In this document: positions 19,606 to 30,348 of the stretch, piece by piece
How positions within the stretch are numbered: position 1 is the stretch's first letter
Layout: each line of letters begins with the position of its first letter
NCBI RefSeq assembly: GCF_000312485.1
Contig: NZ_HE997643.1
Span: forward strand, 796,806 to 860,805
DNA length: 64,000 nt
Source of the DNA: Yersinia massiliensis CCUG 53443
GTDB taxonomy: Bacteria; Pseudomonadota; Gammaproteobacteria; Enterobacterales; Enterobacteriaceae
Reading direction: 5' to 3'
The notes under the pieces: model-generated
Told to the model about the DNA's origin: nothing
Database searches by the model: none
The model's input: the letters and a program-made list of their open reading frames with translations, nothing else
Made by a program: the position numbers and the translations under genes

Positions 19606-20435
19606 TGGATTACCAGCAGTGGCTGTCGCTTGCGGCAGCCCGTTTTAACCAAAGCGATAGCCCGAAGCGTGATGCGGAAATCTTGTTGAGCTACGTCACA
19701 GGGCGGGCGCGGACCTATCTACTGGCTTTCGGTGAAACCCTATTGACCCCCGAAGAGCTAGCCGCGTTAGCACCCCTGCTCGCGCGTCGTGAGCAGGGCG
19801 AACCTATAGCTTATCTGGTTGGCGAGCGAGAGTTTTGGTCGCTGCCGTTGAGTGTTTCTTCCGCCACATTGATCCCTCGCCCTGACACAGAATGCCTCGT
19901 TGAGCAGGCGCTCGCGCATCTGCCATCCACCCCTTGTCGTATTTTGGATTTAGGCACAGGAACGGGGGCAATTGCGTTGGCTCTGGCTAGCGAACGGCCC
20001 GACTGTACAGTTATCGGCGTAGATATTAAAAGTGATGCTGTGGCCTTGGCACGGCACAATGCTGAGAAACTCGCGCTGTTAAACGTTCATTTTCAACAAG
20101 GCAGTTGGTTTCAATCTGTGAGCGGTAAATTCACGCTGATTGCCAGTAACCCTCCTTACATTGATGCCAATGACCCTCATCTTAATGAAGGCGATGTTCG
20201 CTATGAGCCGCAGAGTGCGCTGGTCGCCTCAGATGAAGGGATGGCCGATTTGGCCGACATCATCCGTCAGGCACCTGCTTATTTGGAGACGGGAGGGTGG
20301 TTGATGTTGGAACACGGATGGCAGCAGGCGCAGGCAGTACAAAAACACCTTAAAAATTCGGGTTTTAGTGCTGTAATTACCCATAAAGATTATGGTAATA
20401 ATGAGCGTGTGACTTTGGGGCAATGGGCTGTTTAA
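19605..20435 (+). CDS. prmC: Release-factor glutamine methyltransferase PrmC
   Basis: 276 residues. Methylates the GGQ glutamine of RF1 and RF2 with SAM. An N-terminal helical RF-binding domain (1-85) is followed by the methyltransferase fold: motif I RILDLGTGTGAIALALA (about 112) and NPPY at 182-185. Its ATG uses the last base of the prfA stop codon, so modifier and substrate are coupled. It was formerly called hemK. Confidence 0.97.
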   Translation: MDYQQWLSLAAARFNQSDSPKRDAEILLSYVTGRARTYLLAFGETLLTPEELAALAPLLARREQGEPIAYLVGEREFWSLPLSVSSATLIPRPDTECLVEQALAHLPSTPCRILDLGTGTGAIALALASERPDCTVIGVDIKSDAVALARHNAEKLALLNVHFQQGSWFQSVSGKFTLIASNPPYIDANDPHLNEGDVRYEPQSALVASDEGMADLADIIRQAPAYLETGGWLMLEHGWQQAQAVQKHLKNSGFSAVITHKDYGNNERVTLGQWAV

Positions 20436-20511
20436 TCAAGCATGTTCGCGGTGTACATGAAATTCATGCAGCCATGCAAACGAAGAAAAATATAATAAGG
20501 AAGCAAGCGCC

Positions 20512-20913
20512 ATGTGGGTTGACTATATCGCCATGAAGTATTTGCATTTACTGACTGTGGTCATCAGTATTATGCTGTTTGTATTACGTTTCTTCTGGAA
20601 ATGTCGAGGCTCAGCGATGTTGGACAAACGCTGGGTAAAGATAACGCCGCATATCAACGATACGCTGTTGTTTGTTAGTGGTATCGTTTTAATCTTTATT
20701 ACCGGATTTTATCCTTTCAGTCCGCAAGGAACATGGCTGACTGAAAAGCTGTTTGGCGTTATTATCTATATCCTGCTTGGCTATGTCGCATTAGGTAAGC
20801 GAACCCGCAGCCAGAGTCGTCGCTGGCTTGCATTTATACTCGCATTGGGTTGCCTGTATTTAATTATCAAACTGGCAACAACTAAGTTACCACTGCTGAT
20901 GGGATATTTATGA
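20512..20913 (+). CDS. sirB2: SirB2-family inner-membrane protein
   Basis: 133 residues with four predicted transmembrane helices; matches the SirB2 (YchQ) family, including KYLHLLTVVIS and INDTLLFVSGIVLI. The function is unknown; the name comes from a Salmonella regulatory screen. Its end overlaps sirB1 by 4 bp (ATGA), within the conserved hemA-kdsA operon. Confidence 0.9.
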   Translation: MWVDYIAMKYLHLLTVVISIMLFVLRFFWKCRGSAMLDKRWVKITPHINDTLLFVSGIVLIFITGFYPFSPQGTWLTEKLFGVIIYILLGYVALGKRTRSQSRRWLAFILALGCLYLIIKLATTKLPLLMGYL

Positions 20914-21719
20914 GTAGTATTGCTGATTTCGAATTTAACAATGCGTCCCTGTGTGATGGGGTGTTACTGGTGACCCAGGAGATTCGACAAGATTTTCCAC
21001 TAGCTGATGTCCGCAACCAACTGCAACAGCTAGTCGATGATGCGCGGGCTGCTATGCCTGCCGATCTCAATCAAGATCAGCAATTAGAAGTGCTTATTGA
21101 TCTGTTTTACCGCCAATGGAAATTTGGTGGTGCAAGTGGTGTTTATCGCCTCTCTGATGCCATTTGGTTGGATAAAGTTCTGCTTAAGCGGCAAGGGACA
21201 CCCGTGTCGTTAGGCGTCATTTTCCTCTATATTGCCCATCAATTGGATTTACCGTTGATGCCCGTCATCTTCCCCACTCAATTGATTCTTCGTGCCGATT
21301 GGCTTGATGAAGAGATGTGGCTGATTAACCCGTTAAATGGTGAAACACTAAACGAGCACATGCTCGAAGTGTGGATCAAAGGTAATTTAGGGTTGAGCGC
21401 TGAGCTGGAAGACGAAGATTTAGAGGAAGCAGAAAACACCATTATTGTCCGGAAAATGCTCGATACCCTGAAAGCGGCATTAATGGAAGAGAAACAGATG
21501 GAGCTGGCATTGCGTGCTAGCGAGGCGGTATTGGCGTTTGACCCCGATGACCCCTATGAGATCCGTGATCGCGGCTTGATATATGCTCAGTTAGATTGCA
21601 ATCACATTGCTATTTCTGATTTAAGCTATTTTGTCGAACAGTGCCCCGAAGACCCGATTGCTGAAATGATAAAAATGCAGATCCACTCCATTGAGCAGCA
21701 GCGGGTGACATTGCATTGA
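20910..21719 (+). CDS. sirB1: SirB1-family transglutaminase-like/TPR protein
   Basis: 269 residues, YchA/SirB1 family. The N-terminal part resembles the transglutaminase-like superfamily (GTPVSLGVIFLYIAHQLDLP), and the C-terminal third has TPR-like helices (EAVLAFDPDDPYEIRDRGLIY). No activity is established. It overlaps sirB2 and precedes kdsA. Confidence 0.9.
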   Translation: MSSIADFEFNNASLCDGVLLVTQEIRQDFPLADVRNQLQQLVDDARAAMPADLNQDQQLEVLIDLFYRQWKFGGASGVYRLSDAIWLDKVLLKRQGTPVSLGVIFLYIAHQLDLPLMPVIFPTQLILRADWLDEEMWLINPLNGETLNEHMLEVWIKGNLGLSAELEDEDLEEAENTIIVRKMLDTLKAALMEEKQMELALRASEAVLAFDPDDPYEIRDRGLIYAQLDCNHIAISDLSYFVEQCPEDPIAEMIKMQIHSIEQQRVTLH

Positions 21720-21806
21720 TCGTTTTACTATCAAGGTTGTGTCGCAACAACAAGATAACGATTATCTGTATGGCCAGTGCCTGTAGACATAATTTGCTGT
21801 AACTAA

Positions 21807-22691
<885 letters not shown>

Positions 22692-22771
22692 TCCAATTTC
22701 ATGCGGTATTGCTAGTGGCGTTAGCTATTGCGCTTATCCTGAGCATGAAAAGTAACTTGAGCATGAAAAGT

Positions 22772-22801
22772 AAAAGGCAGCCTTGTTGGCTGCCTTTTTT
22801 A
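22772..22801 (+). terminator. Terminator after kdsA
   Basis: Perfect stem AAAAGGCAGCC / GGCTGCCTTTT followed by T residues. Just upstream, the 18-bp sequence TGAGCATGAAAAGTAACT is directly repeated (about 22739-22773). Confidence 0.9.
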
Positions 22802-22835
22802 GAACGCTGAAATCTGTGTTTTAAATACAGCGCCG

Positions 22836-24533
22836 CTATTTTGAATACAGCGCCTCCAAGGCTTCCGGCAGGCTGGTATAAAAACTCAGCTTACCTTCGA
22901 TAGGCTTAACTCTCGCTCTTGCCAGCGTCTTCAATGGCTGGAAAGGAATATCGGTAATGATGAGTTGCTGATCTTCATTCAGCGCCTCAGTGAAACGCAG
23001 AAACGCATTCAAGCCACCGGCATCCAGAACGGGCACGGCATCCCATTGCAGAATGATAGTCTGATAATGCTCACTGCGGCCCAGCAACTCGCTAAATATT
23101 CGTTCAGCAGCGGCAAAGAACAATGGCCCGTTAACACGCAATATCAGCGTTTGCGCATTGACCGCCGCGGGTATCTCACTTAACCGCGTCATACGGGCAA
23201 TGCGCCGCATGAAGAGCAACGAGGCCAAGACAATCCCTACCGTAATGGCAATCACCATGTCGAACAACACCGTTAAACTCATACACAGCAACATCACAAT
23301 AATGTCGTCTTTAGGCCCACGGCGCAGCAAATCGACAACTTTGTGTGCCTCACTCATGTTCCAAGCCACAATCAACAGTAGCGAGGCCATGGCTGCTAAA
23401 GGCAGATAAGACAGCATGGGCGCTAGCACTAACAAAGCCAGCAGCACCAGTAGGGCATGAACAATGGCCGATACTGGCGAGGTCGCACCAGCACGGACGT
23501 TTGCAGCAGAGCGGGCAATTGCCGCTGTCGCCGTGATCCCACCGAAGAAAGGCGCGACCATATTCCCTAAACCCTGACCGACTAATTCACTGTTTGAATG
23601 ATGTTTTTGCCCCGTCATACCATCAAGCACGACGGCGCAGAGAAGTGATTCAATCGCCCCTAGCATCGCCATCGAAAAAGCGGCTGGCAGTAGCGCAGAA
23701 AGGGTTGCCCAGTTTAAGACAAAGTCTTGATCATTTGCGGCCGGTAGGTGCCAAGGTAAAACAAACTGCGGCAAGATAGGTGGGATGCCATGCCCTTGAG
23801 TGCCATCGGCCAGCAAATAACCAAAACGTGAACCGATAGTGGCGACCTGATGGTCGAATAGCGATAGCACACCCATGACCGCCGTCCCCGCAACCAATGC
23901 CGGTAAGTGACCCGGTAACTTTAATTTCAACCGTGGCCAAAGGATCAATACCATTAGTGTGACGGTGGCAATTAACGTATCGCTGAAATTGATGGTAGGT
24001 AGGGCTTGTGCCAAAGCACCGACTTTACCGACATAATTTTCGGGTACTTCGCTTAGGTGTAAACCAAAGAAATCTTTCACCTGCATAGTGGCAATGGTAA
24101 TACCGATCCCTGAAGTAAACCCCAAGGTGACTGATAGCGGGATATATTCTATCAAGCGGCCAAGTCGGCCTAAGCCCATACAAAGCAAGAATAGGCCAGA
24201 TATTAAGGTTGCGACTAACAACCCAGCCAGCCCGAATTGCTGTGATACCGGATAGAGAATAACGACAAAGGCCGCTGTTGGGCCAGAGACGCTATAACGG
24301 GAGCCCCCGCTAACGGCAATAACAATCCCTGCGATAGCAGAAGTATATAAGCCGTACTGCGGCGGGACACCACTGGCAATTGCCAGTGCCATCGCCAATG
24401 GGATGGCGATAATGCCGACAGTAACACCGGCAATTATATCTTTGAGAAGTCGTTGAAATGTATAGGTTTCTCGCCAGCAAGCGTCAATTATCGCGCTGAA
24501 CGGCCTAATGCCGTTAATTCCGTGCGTTTTCAT
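22836..24533 (-). CDS. dauA: C4-dicarboxylate transporter DauA (SulP family)
   Basis: 565 residues. SulP/SLC26-type transporter: a membrane domain of about 14 helices (30-435) with signature segments [17 protein letters not shown] and [16 protein letters not shown], then a cytoplasmic STAS domain (about 440-560, [20 protein letters not shown]). E. coli DauA (YchM) carries succinate and other dicarboxylates at acidic pH. It converges with kdsA across the shared terminator. Start at 24533. Confidence 0.93.
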   Translation of the reverse strand: MKTHGINGIRPFSAIIDACWRETYTFQRLLKDIIAGVTVGIIAIPLAMALAIASGVPPQYGLYTSAIAGIVIAVSGGSRYSVSGPTAAFVVILYPVSQQFGLAGLLVATLISGLFLLCMGLGRLGRLIEYIPLSVTLGFTSGIGITIATMQVKDFFGLHLSEVPENYVGKVGALAQALPTINFSDTLIATVTLMVLILWPRLKLKLPGHLPALVAGTAVMGVLSLFDHQVATIGSRFGYLLADGTQGHGIPPILPQFVLPWHLPAANDQDFVLNWATLSALLPAAFSMAMLGAIESLLCAVVLDGMTGQKHHSNSELVGQGLGNMVAPFFGGITATAAIARSAANVRAGATSPVSAIVHALLVLLALLVLAPMLSYLPLAAMASLLLIVAWNMSEAHKVVDLLRRGPKDDIIVMLLCMSLTVLFDMVIAITVGIVLASLLFMRRIARMTRLSEIPAAVNAQTLILRVNGPLFFAAAERIFSELLGRSEHYQTIILQWDAVPVLDAGGLNAFLRFTEALNEDQQLIITDIPFQPLKTLARARVKPIEGKLSFYTSLPEALEALYSK

Positions 24534-25090
24534 CTAAGGTCTAAACCAAATAAAGAAAAGACAAAATAAATGGCGGGCCAATAAGGGTCCGTCTCGAGTG
24601 GTAGATAACTACGATACGCCAAATCGGTGACTGAGATCTAGATGTATATCAATCTGTACCGGAATGGAGATAACTGTCCCTTTTAAAGTGGGTATTAAGT
24701 AGACAGTTTCATGGTGGCTGTGTGAATTTCACTTATGGTTAAACAGAAAATGATATTTATCGGGGTTAGCCAGTATTTTTTGGACTAAACATTGGAAATG
24801 GAACATTAATCTATCGACGAAACGGGCCGTTATTTGGCAGGAAAACTGTGATTCTAAGTGGCGGTGCGTTTTCCGAAAATATGGATAGATCTCAGAATGA
24901 AATTATTCCGCAATAAAGCCTATTCCATGGCTACTATTTAAGTTAGAAACTAGGGTAATAATCACGTTAAATGTTTAGGGATTCCGATGAAAAGCATCAG
25001 TCTAAAATATAACTTAACATCAATGGGCAATCGTTCACGCCAACGTTGGTTAAAAACAACCGTGAGAATTCAAAGGACTGACGATACGCC
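24534..25090. other. Long intergenic region between dauA and the diguanylate cyclase
   Basis: 557 bp with no credible ORF. It must contain the divergent promoters of dauA and of the GGDEF gene. The 10-mer CGATACGCCA occurs at about 24614 and again next to the GGDEF start at about 25083, probably by chance. Nothing else is recognised. Confidence 0.4.
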
Positions 25091-26212
25091 ATGAACGAAT
25101 TAGAATATCTCTCTACATTGTACCGAGATACTTGCGTAACCTATGCAACGCTCTCAATTAGTTATTTTGTTTTAAGTAAAAGCAGTGCCTTCTCCTATCG
25201 CGGGGAGGTGTGGAAACGTGTCGTTTTTGGTTTGGTTGCGGGGCTGGTTTCGCTTTATCTCAATCAGGATCAGTGGACTATTTCAGGTTCGTTTTTCTAC
25301 AGCTTTGAAATGATCCCAATTGTGTTGGTCACGTTTTATGGCGGTTGGTTGAGTGGTTTGACGGCCTTAATTATCAATATTGCCTTTACTGGATGGCTGA
25401 CATTAGATAATGGCCTAATCACTATCATTTTTGTTTCACTGTTACTCTCAAAAGTTTGGACGAAAAAGAATAATCGTGTCTTTTACACCACCATTATCTT
25501 AATCGCTATTTACCGAATGGTGGTCGCAGTTCTCATCGTGCCTGATAAATTACTCTGGACACCGATAGTGGTGTATCAACTGATTTCCGCCCTTTGTTTA
25601 GCGATTTGTTATCATGCACTCAATTTTAAAGAGCGCCATATTGACGCTTATTTCACGATGAAGAATCGGGCGAATATCGACAAACTGACTCAACTGAATA
25701 ATCGGGCAAGTGTGGATTATCGCTTGGCCGCGATCCATAACAGCCGAAAAGCTTGCGGCTTGATGATTCTGGATATTGACCATTTCAAATCTGTGAATGA
25801 CTCCTACGGACATGAAGGCGGAGACTTATTATTGATGGCAATAGGACAGTTATTAACGGCCAGTGTTCGCGACGAGGATTTCGTGGGGCGTTTTGGTGGC
25901 GAGGAATTTATTATCATTACCCACAGCCATGACCCAGACGATATTAAAGGGGTCGCTGAGCGCATTCGCCAACAGGTTGAGAAATTAAGCGTGGAATTAT
26001 CTGATGGCCGCACAACCTGCGCCACGATATCCATCGGTGCTTCGCTGTATTTACCCGGGATGTCGATGCTAAAAGCCATGAAAATGACTGACGATGCCCT
26101 TTATCAGGCAAAAAAACAGGGCAGGAATCAGGTGGTTTACAGCCGATTAATGCCATTCTCGCCGCTGGGAGATCGTATGACTCGAGAAAAGCGTCGCCGC
26201 AAATCAGCATGA
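25091..26212 (+). CDS. Membrane-bound diguanylate cyclase (GGDEF protein)
   Basis: 373 residues. The N-terminal half (about 15-180) is a multi-helix membrane sensor resembling the 5TM LytS-type region (IPIVLVTFYGGWLSGLTALII). A GGDEF domain follows (about 190-360) with GGEEF at 269-273, so it should make c-di-GMP from GTP. The inhibitory site RxxD is present five residues before (Arg260, Asp263), so product feedback is expected. The tail is basic (TREKRRRKSA). The signal sensed is unknown. No phosphodiesterase is adjacent. Confidence 0.9.
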   Translation: MNELEYLSTLYRDTCVTYATLSISYFVLSKSSAFSYRGEVWKRVVFGLVAGLVSLYLNQDQWTISGSFFYSFEMIPIVLVTFYGGWLSGLTALIINIAFTGWLTLDNGLITIIFVSLLLSKVWTKKNNRVFYTTIILIAIYRMVVAVLIVPDKLLWTPIVVYQLISALCLAICYHALNFKERHIDAYFTMKNRANIDKLTQLNNRASVDYRLAAIHNSRKACGLMILDIDHFKSVNDSYGHEGGDLLLMAIGQLLTASVRDEDFVGRFGGEEFIIITHSHDPDDIKGVAERIRQQVEKLSVELSDGRTTCATISIGASLYLPGMSMLKAMKMTDDALYQAKKQGRNQVVYSRLMPFSPLGDRMTREKRRRKSA

Positions 26213-26251
26213 TTTAGGATGTAGCAATATATCGCACCAAATATCGCATCA

Positions 26252-26284
26252 AAGAAAAAGGCCCTGACTTTCGTCAGAGCCTTT
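26252..26284. terminator. Terminator downstream of tRNA-Ser copy 1
   Basis: Stem AAAGGCCCTGAC / GTCAGAGCCTTT with loop TTTC and one mismatch. Read on the minus strand it ends in TTTTTC and suits the tRNA; it may also stop the GGDEF transcript from the other side. Confidence 0.7.
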
Positions 26285-26294
26285 CGCTCAAATA

Positions 26295-26384
26295 TGGCGG
26301 TGAGAGAGGGGTTCGAACCCTCGATACACTTACGCGTATACACACTTTCCAGGCGTGCTCCTTCAGCCACTCAGACACCTCACC
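26295..26384 (-). tRNA. tRNA-Ser(GGA), copy 1
   Basis: 90 nt including an encoded CCA. Acceptor GGTGAGG / TCTCACC, anticodon loop CTGGAAA (anticodon GGA, reading UCC/UCU), a long variable arm typical of tRNA-Ser, T-loop TTCGAAC. Compared with copy 2 it has two transitions, one in the acceptor stem and one in the variable-arm stem; each turns a G-C pair into G-U and keeps the fold. Discriminator G as in E. coli serW/serX. Confidence 0.96.
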
Positions 26385-26678
26385 GTACGTTGCTGCGCTA
26401 AGCACTGCAACGGGGCGGTACTATAGGGATACGCGGCTTGATGGTCAAGCAGAATTTATTCGTTGCCATTCATCTGCTTATTCTGCACTCAGATAGGGTG
26501 AAACGCAGGCAAATCAAGGGATGTACCGCCAATATCGGATGTCAGAAAGGGAGCCAAAAGAAATAAAAAAACGGCAATCGAACTTCAAATGCAGGGAGAT
26601 ACGCCTGATTTGTGTCAATTGCCGTTTAATTTTGCTGCCGCTATTCAATTTTACTGCATACATTGTAGCGACTTAATA

Positions 26679-26768
26679 TGGCGGTGAGGGAGGGGTTCGA
26701 ACCCTCGATACGCTTACGCGTATACACACTTTCCAGGCGTGCTCCTTCAGCCACTCAGACACCTCACC
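26679..26768 (-). tRNA. tRNA-Ser(GGA), copy 2
   Basis: 90 nt including CCA, identical to copy 1 except at two stem positions, here fully Watson-Crick (acceptor GGTGAGG / CCTCACC; variable arm ATACGC / GCGTAT). It is 294 bp upstream of copy 1 in transcription order. Between them an inverted repeat AAACGGCAA / TTGCCGTTT (about 26567-26630) suggests that each has its own terminator. Confidence 0.96.
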
Positions 26769-26976
26769 GTAGGTTATCAACCACGTTAAACGTGCTCGAC
26801 CGGCGTAATGTAGGCAAAAGTGTGTTCAGCGTCAACCCTCTTATGTTGCCTTTATTACGGATCAGCTAAAGTTACATCAGTTTGCTGATTTCATCGGCAT
26901 TTCTTGCGGGTAGCACTTGCATCTGGCCGTTAATCGCGGAAATCTAGCAGGTACTTTCGCAAGGAGCTGGCAAATA

Positions 26977-27918
26977 ATGAATATTATTTTTTATCACCCG
27001 TTTTTTGAAGCAAAACAGTGGTTGTCAGGGATTAAGTCCCGCTTACCGACCGCCAATATCAGGCAGTGGCGACGGGGAGATACACAACCCGCGGATTATG
27101 CGCTGGTTTGGCAGCCACCACAGGAGATGCTGGCTAAACGCACTGAGCTGAAAGGAGTTTTCGCACTGGGAGCCGGTGTTGACGCCATTTTAGATCAAGA
27201 ACGCCGCCATCCTGGGACATTGCCTGCGGGCGTGCCGTTAGTTCGGTTGGAAGATACGGGGATGTCCTTGCAGATGCAGGAGTATGTTGTTTCCAGCGTC
27301 TTACGCTATTTTCGCCGAATGGATGAGTATCATCTGTTACAGCAACAGAAAATCTGGCAGCCCTTGGAACCACATCAGCACGACAAATTCATCGTTGGGA
27401 TACTGGGCGCGGGAGTCTTAGGCAAAAGCGTGGCGCACAAGCTCGCCGAGTTTGGTTTCACGGTACGCTGCTGGAGCCGCACGCCAAAACAGATAGATGG
27501 CGTGGCCAGTTTTGCCGGCAAAGAAAAGTTACCTGCTTTCCTTCAAGGGACGCAACTATTGATTAATTTGCTCCCGAATACCCCTGAAACTGTCGGTATT
27601 TTGAATCACTCGCTCTTTTCACAACTGAATGCCAATGCCTATATCATCAATATTGCTCGCGGAGCACATTTGCTTGAGCGTGACTTATTAGCCGCCATGA
27701 ATGCAGGGAAAATTGCTGCGGCGACCTTGGATGTGTTTGCTGAGGAACCCTTGCCTTCCATGCACCCTTTCTGGAGCCACCCACGTATCACTATCACACC
27801 ACACATTGCCGCCGTCACTCTGCCTGAGGCCGCAATGGATCAAGTCGTGGCCAATATCCGAGCCATCGAAGCGGGTAGGGAGCCGGTTGGGTTGGTTGAT
27901 GTCGCGCGGGGCTACTAA
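26977..27918 (+). CDS. ghrA: Glyoxylate/hydroxypyruvate reductase A
   Basis: 313 residues. NADPH-dependent 2-hydroxyacid dehydrogenase reducing glyoxylate and hydroxypyruvate. The Rossmann loop is GILGAGVLG, and the catalytic set is Arg in NIARGAHLLE, Glu in FAEEPLP and His in ITPHIAAV. ATG 26977 (MNIIFYHPFF) follows an AAGGAG site and matches E. coli GhrA; an upstream in-frame ATG at 26917 lacks support. Confidence 0.94.
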   Translation: MNIIFYHPFFEAKQWLSGIKSRLPTANIRQWRRGDTQPADYALVWQPPQEMLAKRTELKGVFALGAGVDAILDQERRHPGTLPAGVPLVRLEDTGMSLQMQEYVVSSVLRYFRRMDEYHLLQQQKIWQPLEPHQHDKFIVGILGAGVLGKSVAHKLAEFGFTVRCWSRTPKQIDGVASFAGKEKLPAFLQGTQLLINLLPNTPETVGILNHSLFSQLNANAYIINIARGAHLLERDLLAAMNAGKIAAATLDVFAEEPLPSMHPFWSHPRITITPHIAAVTLPEAAMDQVVANIRAIEAGREPVGLVDVARGY

Positions 27919-28100
27919 TTGAGTGTGAAATGATTGATTTAGCACGCTATGGCGATTTCTGAGGTTTGTAGGGCGGGGACAGGTATTTCTCAAGCAAGGT
28001 TTTTAGCACTGTTGATGAGAAGAATTCCTGCTATCATTAGCGGGCTATATTTTGCCTGCAATTAAATGTTCCCCGCGTTAAAAGACTTTGTGGAGTAGTC

Positions 28101-28838
28101 ATGTATCCTGTTGATTTACATATGCATACCATTGCTAGCACCCATGCTTACAGTACGTTGCACGATTACATCGCCGAGGCTAAGCTCAAAAACATCAAGC
28201 TGTTCGCCATCACCGACCATGGCCCTGACATGGCGGATGCGCCACATTACTGGCATTTTATGAATATGCGAGTTTGGCCGCGCTTGGTCGATGGGGTGGG
28301 TATTTTACGCGGTATCGAGGCTAATATTAAGAATTTGGATGGTGACATCGATTGTACTGGCCCGATGCTTGATGCCATTGACCTGCTGATTGCGGGCTTC
28401 CATGAGCCTGTTTTCCCGCCACAAGATAAGGCCGCCAATACTCAAGCGATGATTGCCACGATGGCGCAAGGCAATGTGCATATTATTAGCCACCCAGGTA
28501 ATCCTAAATACCCGGTTGATATTCCCGCCATCGCAGCAGCAGCGGCTAAATACAATGTAGCCTTAGAGCTGAATAACTCTTCATTTAGCCATTCACGCAA
28601 AGGCAGTGAGCCGAATTGCCGTGCGATCGCTGAAGCTGTGCGTGATGCTGGTGGCTGGTTGGCCTTAGGTTCCGACTCTCATATCGCTTATTCATTGGGT
28701 ATTTTCGAGCATTGCGAACGCATTATTGCGGATGTGAATTTCCCAGAAGCGCGTATTTTAAATGTCAGCCCGCGCCGTTTGCTGAATTTTCTTGAGCAAC
28801 GAGGCCGTCCCGCCATCCCTGAATTAGCCGATTTATAA
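28101..28838 (+). CDS. ycdX: PHP-domain phosphatase YcdX
   Basis: 245 residues. Metal-dependent phosphoesterase of the PHP family with a trinuclear zinc site in E. coli. Metal-binding motifs: DLHMHT near 5, [31 protein letters not shown]. coli YcdX is linked to swarming. Third gene in the ghrA-ycdX-ycdY order. Confidence 0.94.
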   Translation: MYPVDLHMHTIASTHAYSTLHDYIAEAKLKNIKLFAITDHGPDMADAPHYWHFMNMRVWPRLVDGVGILRGIEANIKNLDGDIDCTGPMLDAIDLLIAGFHEPVFPPQDKAANTQAMIATMAQGNVHIISHPGNPKYPVDIPAIAAAAAKYNVALELNNSSFSHSRKGSEPNCRAIAEAVRDAGGWLALGSDSHIAYSLGIFEHCERIIADVNFPEARILNVSPRRLLNFLEQRGRPAIPELADL

Positions 28839-28897
28839 TATTTTAGTGACGTTGTCACTGCTGATTTTCAAGCTTGATAAAAAACAGGAAGATGTAA

Positions 28898-29458
28898 ATG
28901 AATGATTTCTCTCTGGTATGCCGGATCCTTGGGTCGCTCTTCTATCGCCAGCCACAAGACCCGCTACTGGAACCGCTGTTTACGCTGATCAGTCAGGGCA
29001 AATTGGAACAACATTGGCCGCTGGAACAAGGTGAGCTACTGGCCCGTTTGCAGCAAGAATATCAACCTGATGTGCTGGCAGCAGACTATCAGGCAATGTT
29101 CGTGGGTGATGACCGCAGTGTCTCGCCTTATGGTTCTGATTATGATGATGCGCGCCCAGAAGCCGATGTCAGAGCCTTTTTGCAACAACGCGGTATGCCA
29201 TTAGGTGATGCCCCGACAGACCATTTTGGCGGGCTATTATTAGCGGCATCTTGGTTGGAAGATCAGGCAGCGGAAGATGAAGTTGCCGCACAGACTGAAC
29301 TATTTGATGAGTTTCTACTACCATGGTGTGGCCGTTTTCTTGGCAAAGTAGAAGCGCATGCGACCACGGGCTTTTATCGCACATTGGCGCAGTTGAGCCG
29401 TGAGGCGTTGCAGGCCTTGTGGGATGAGTTATCAGAAATGGGCAGTTCGGAAGAGTAA
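28898..29458 (+). CDS. ycdY: TorD-family redox-enzyme chaperone YcdY
   Basis: 186 residues, all-helical TorD/DmsD-like protein. E. coli YcdY increases YcdX activity by acting as its chaperone, which agrees with the adjacency here. Recognisable segments: CRILGSLFYRQPQDPLLEPL, SPYGSDYDDARPEADVRAF, HFGGLLLAASWLEDQ, LPWCGRFLGKVEAHATTGFY. The gene is followed by a hairpin terminator. Confidence 0.92.
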   Translation: MNDFSLVCRILGSLFYRQPQDPLLEPLFTLISQGKLEQHWPLEQGELLARLQQEYQPDVLAADYQAMFVGDDRSVSPYGSDYDDARPEADVRAFLQQRGMPLGDAPTDHFGGLLLAASWLEDQAAEDEVAAQTELFDEFLLPWCGRFLGKVEAHATTGFYRTLAQLSREALQALWDELSEMGSSEE

Positions 29459-29481
29459 TATGGCCTCCGTTATTGGCGCTA

Positions 29482-29518
29482 CCGCTATTCTGGCGATGAT
29501 TCCTCACCAGAATAGCGG
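29482..29518. terminator. Terminator after ycdY
   Basis: Perfect 12-bp stem CCGCTATTCTGG / CCAGAATAGCGG with a 13-base loop. It lies between convergent ycdY and yceB. Confidence 0.7.
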
Positions 29519-29585
29519 CTCAACGGAATTTGCTCACACATTGTCAGGCCAATAACGTTGAGTTGATAGGCTTGAACAGGGTTGG

Positions 29586-30149
29586 TTAATCAGTCAGTGG
29601 GATGACTAATTGGCCTGGTTTCACTTCTAACCCTTTCGCCAATTTCTTCGCCATTGCTTCTGCTTTACTCTTATCGCCATCTAATACATAAGCAGGTTGC
29701 TGATCAAAGTATGACTTCAGTGACTGATTCAAATAAGGCGTGAGCATCTTCATCACAGAGTCCATCTTCTCCGGTTTAACGGTGTAATCCGTTAACTCCA
29801 TATCTTTGAGGAAGATAGCGCCTTTTTCACGATCAAACGTCGGCTGCGCTTTTAATGTCAGCGTCAAATCGGCACTTTGTGGACCGAGGATAGACGTGAT
29901 ATCCACTTTGGCATTACCCGTTAATGTGACTTTGCCTGGTTCCGCACGGCCAATCTGGCTCTGCAACTGCGTGAGGGTGATATGGGCGTCAGCCAGACCC
30001 GGAATGCCAATCTGTTTCTCGTAGTTATTATGCTTTTGCAGGTAGTCATTCACTTCCTGCTCAGTTAGGGTGTATTGCGTCAGTTGGTTGCAGCCGACCA
30101 GTGTTGCAGTTGCCAGCAGCGCCGCCGCGCCCCACATTATTTTCTTCAT
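29586..30149 (-). CDS. yceB: Lipoprotein YceB (DUF1439)
   Basis: 187 residues. Signal peptide with lipobox LVGC (Cys20), then a DUF1439-type domain (LTEQEVNDYLQKHNNYEKQI, GKVTLTGNAKVDI). Likely outer-membrane lipoprotein of unknown function. ATG 30149 has a GAGG site; the frame can be extended one codon through TTG. Confidence 0.9.
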   Translation of the reverse strand: MKKIMWGAAALLATATLVGCNQLTQYTLTEQEVNDYLQKHNNYEKQIGIPGLADAHITLTQLQSQIGRAEPGKVTLTGNAKVDITSILGPQSADLTLTLKAQPTFDREKGAIFLKDMELTDYTVKPEKMDSVMKMLTPYLNQSLKSYFDQQPAYVLDGDKSKAEAMAKKLAKGLEVKPGQLVIPLTD

Positions 30150-30348
30150 CAAAGCCTCATAGCAATATGCACAATCACATCATAAAAAACGAATTTTCCC
30201 GATAATAACCGGTTCATCTATCGCTTTGTATTCATAATTGACGTTTTGTTTGGGCGCGAAGGTGCAACCCGAATGTGAAATTGCCGCGATAGTGCGGCAA
30301 TGTTGGCCTATTGCCAATCAGATAACCCTGAATAAGTTTTCACGTGGT

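Noticed and set aside
26295-26768. tRNA-Ser pair as a genomic-island attachment site
   Set aside because: Neither tRNA is followed by an integrase, and the direct repeat is just the two tRNA genes.
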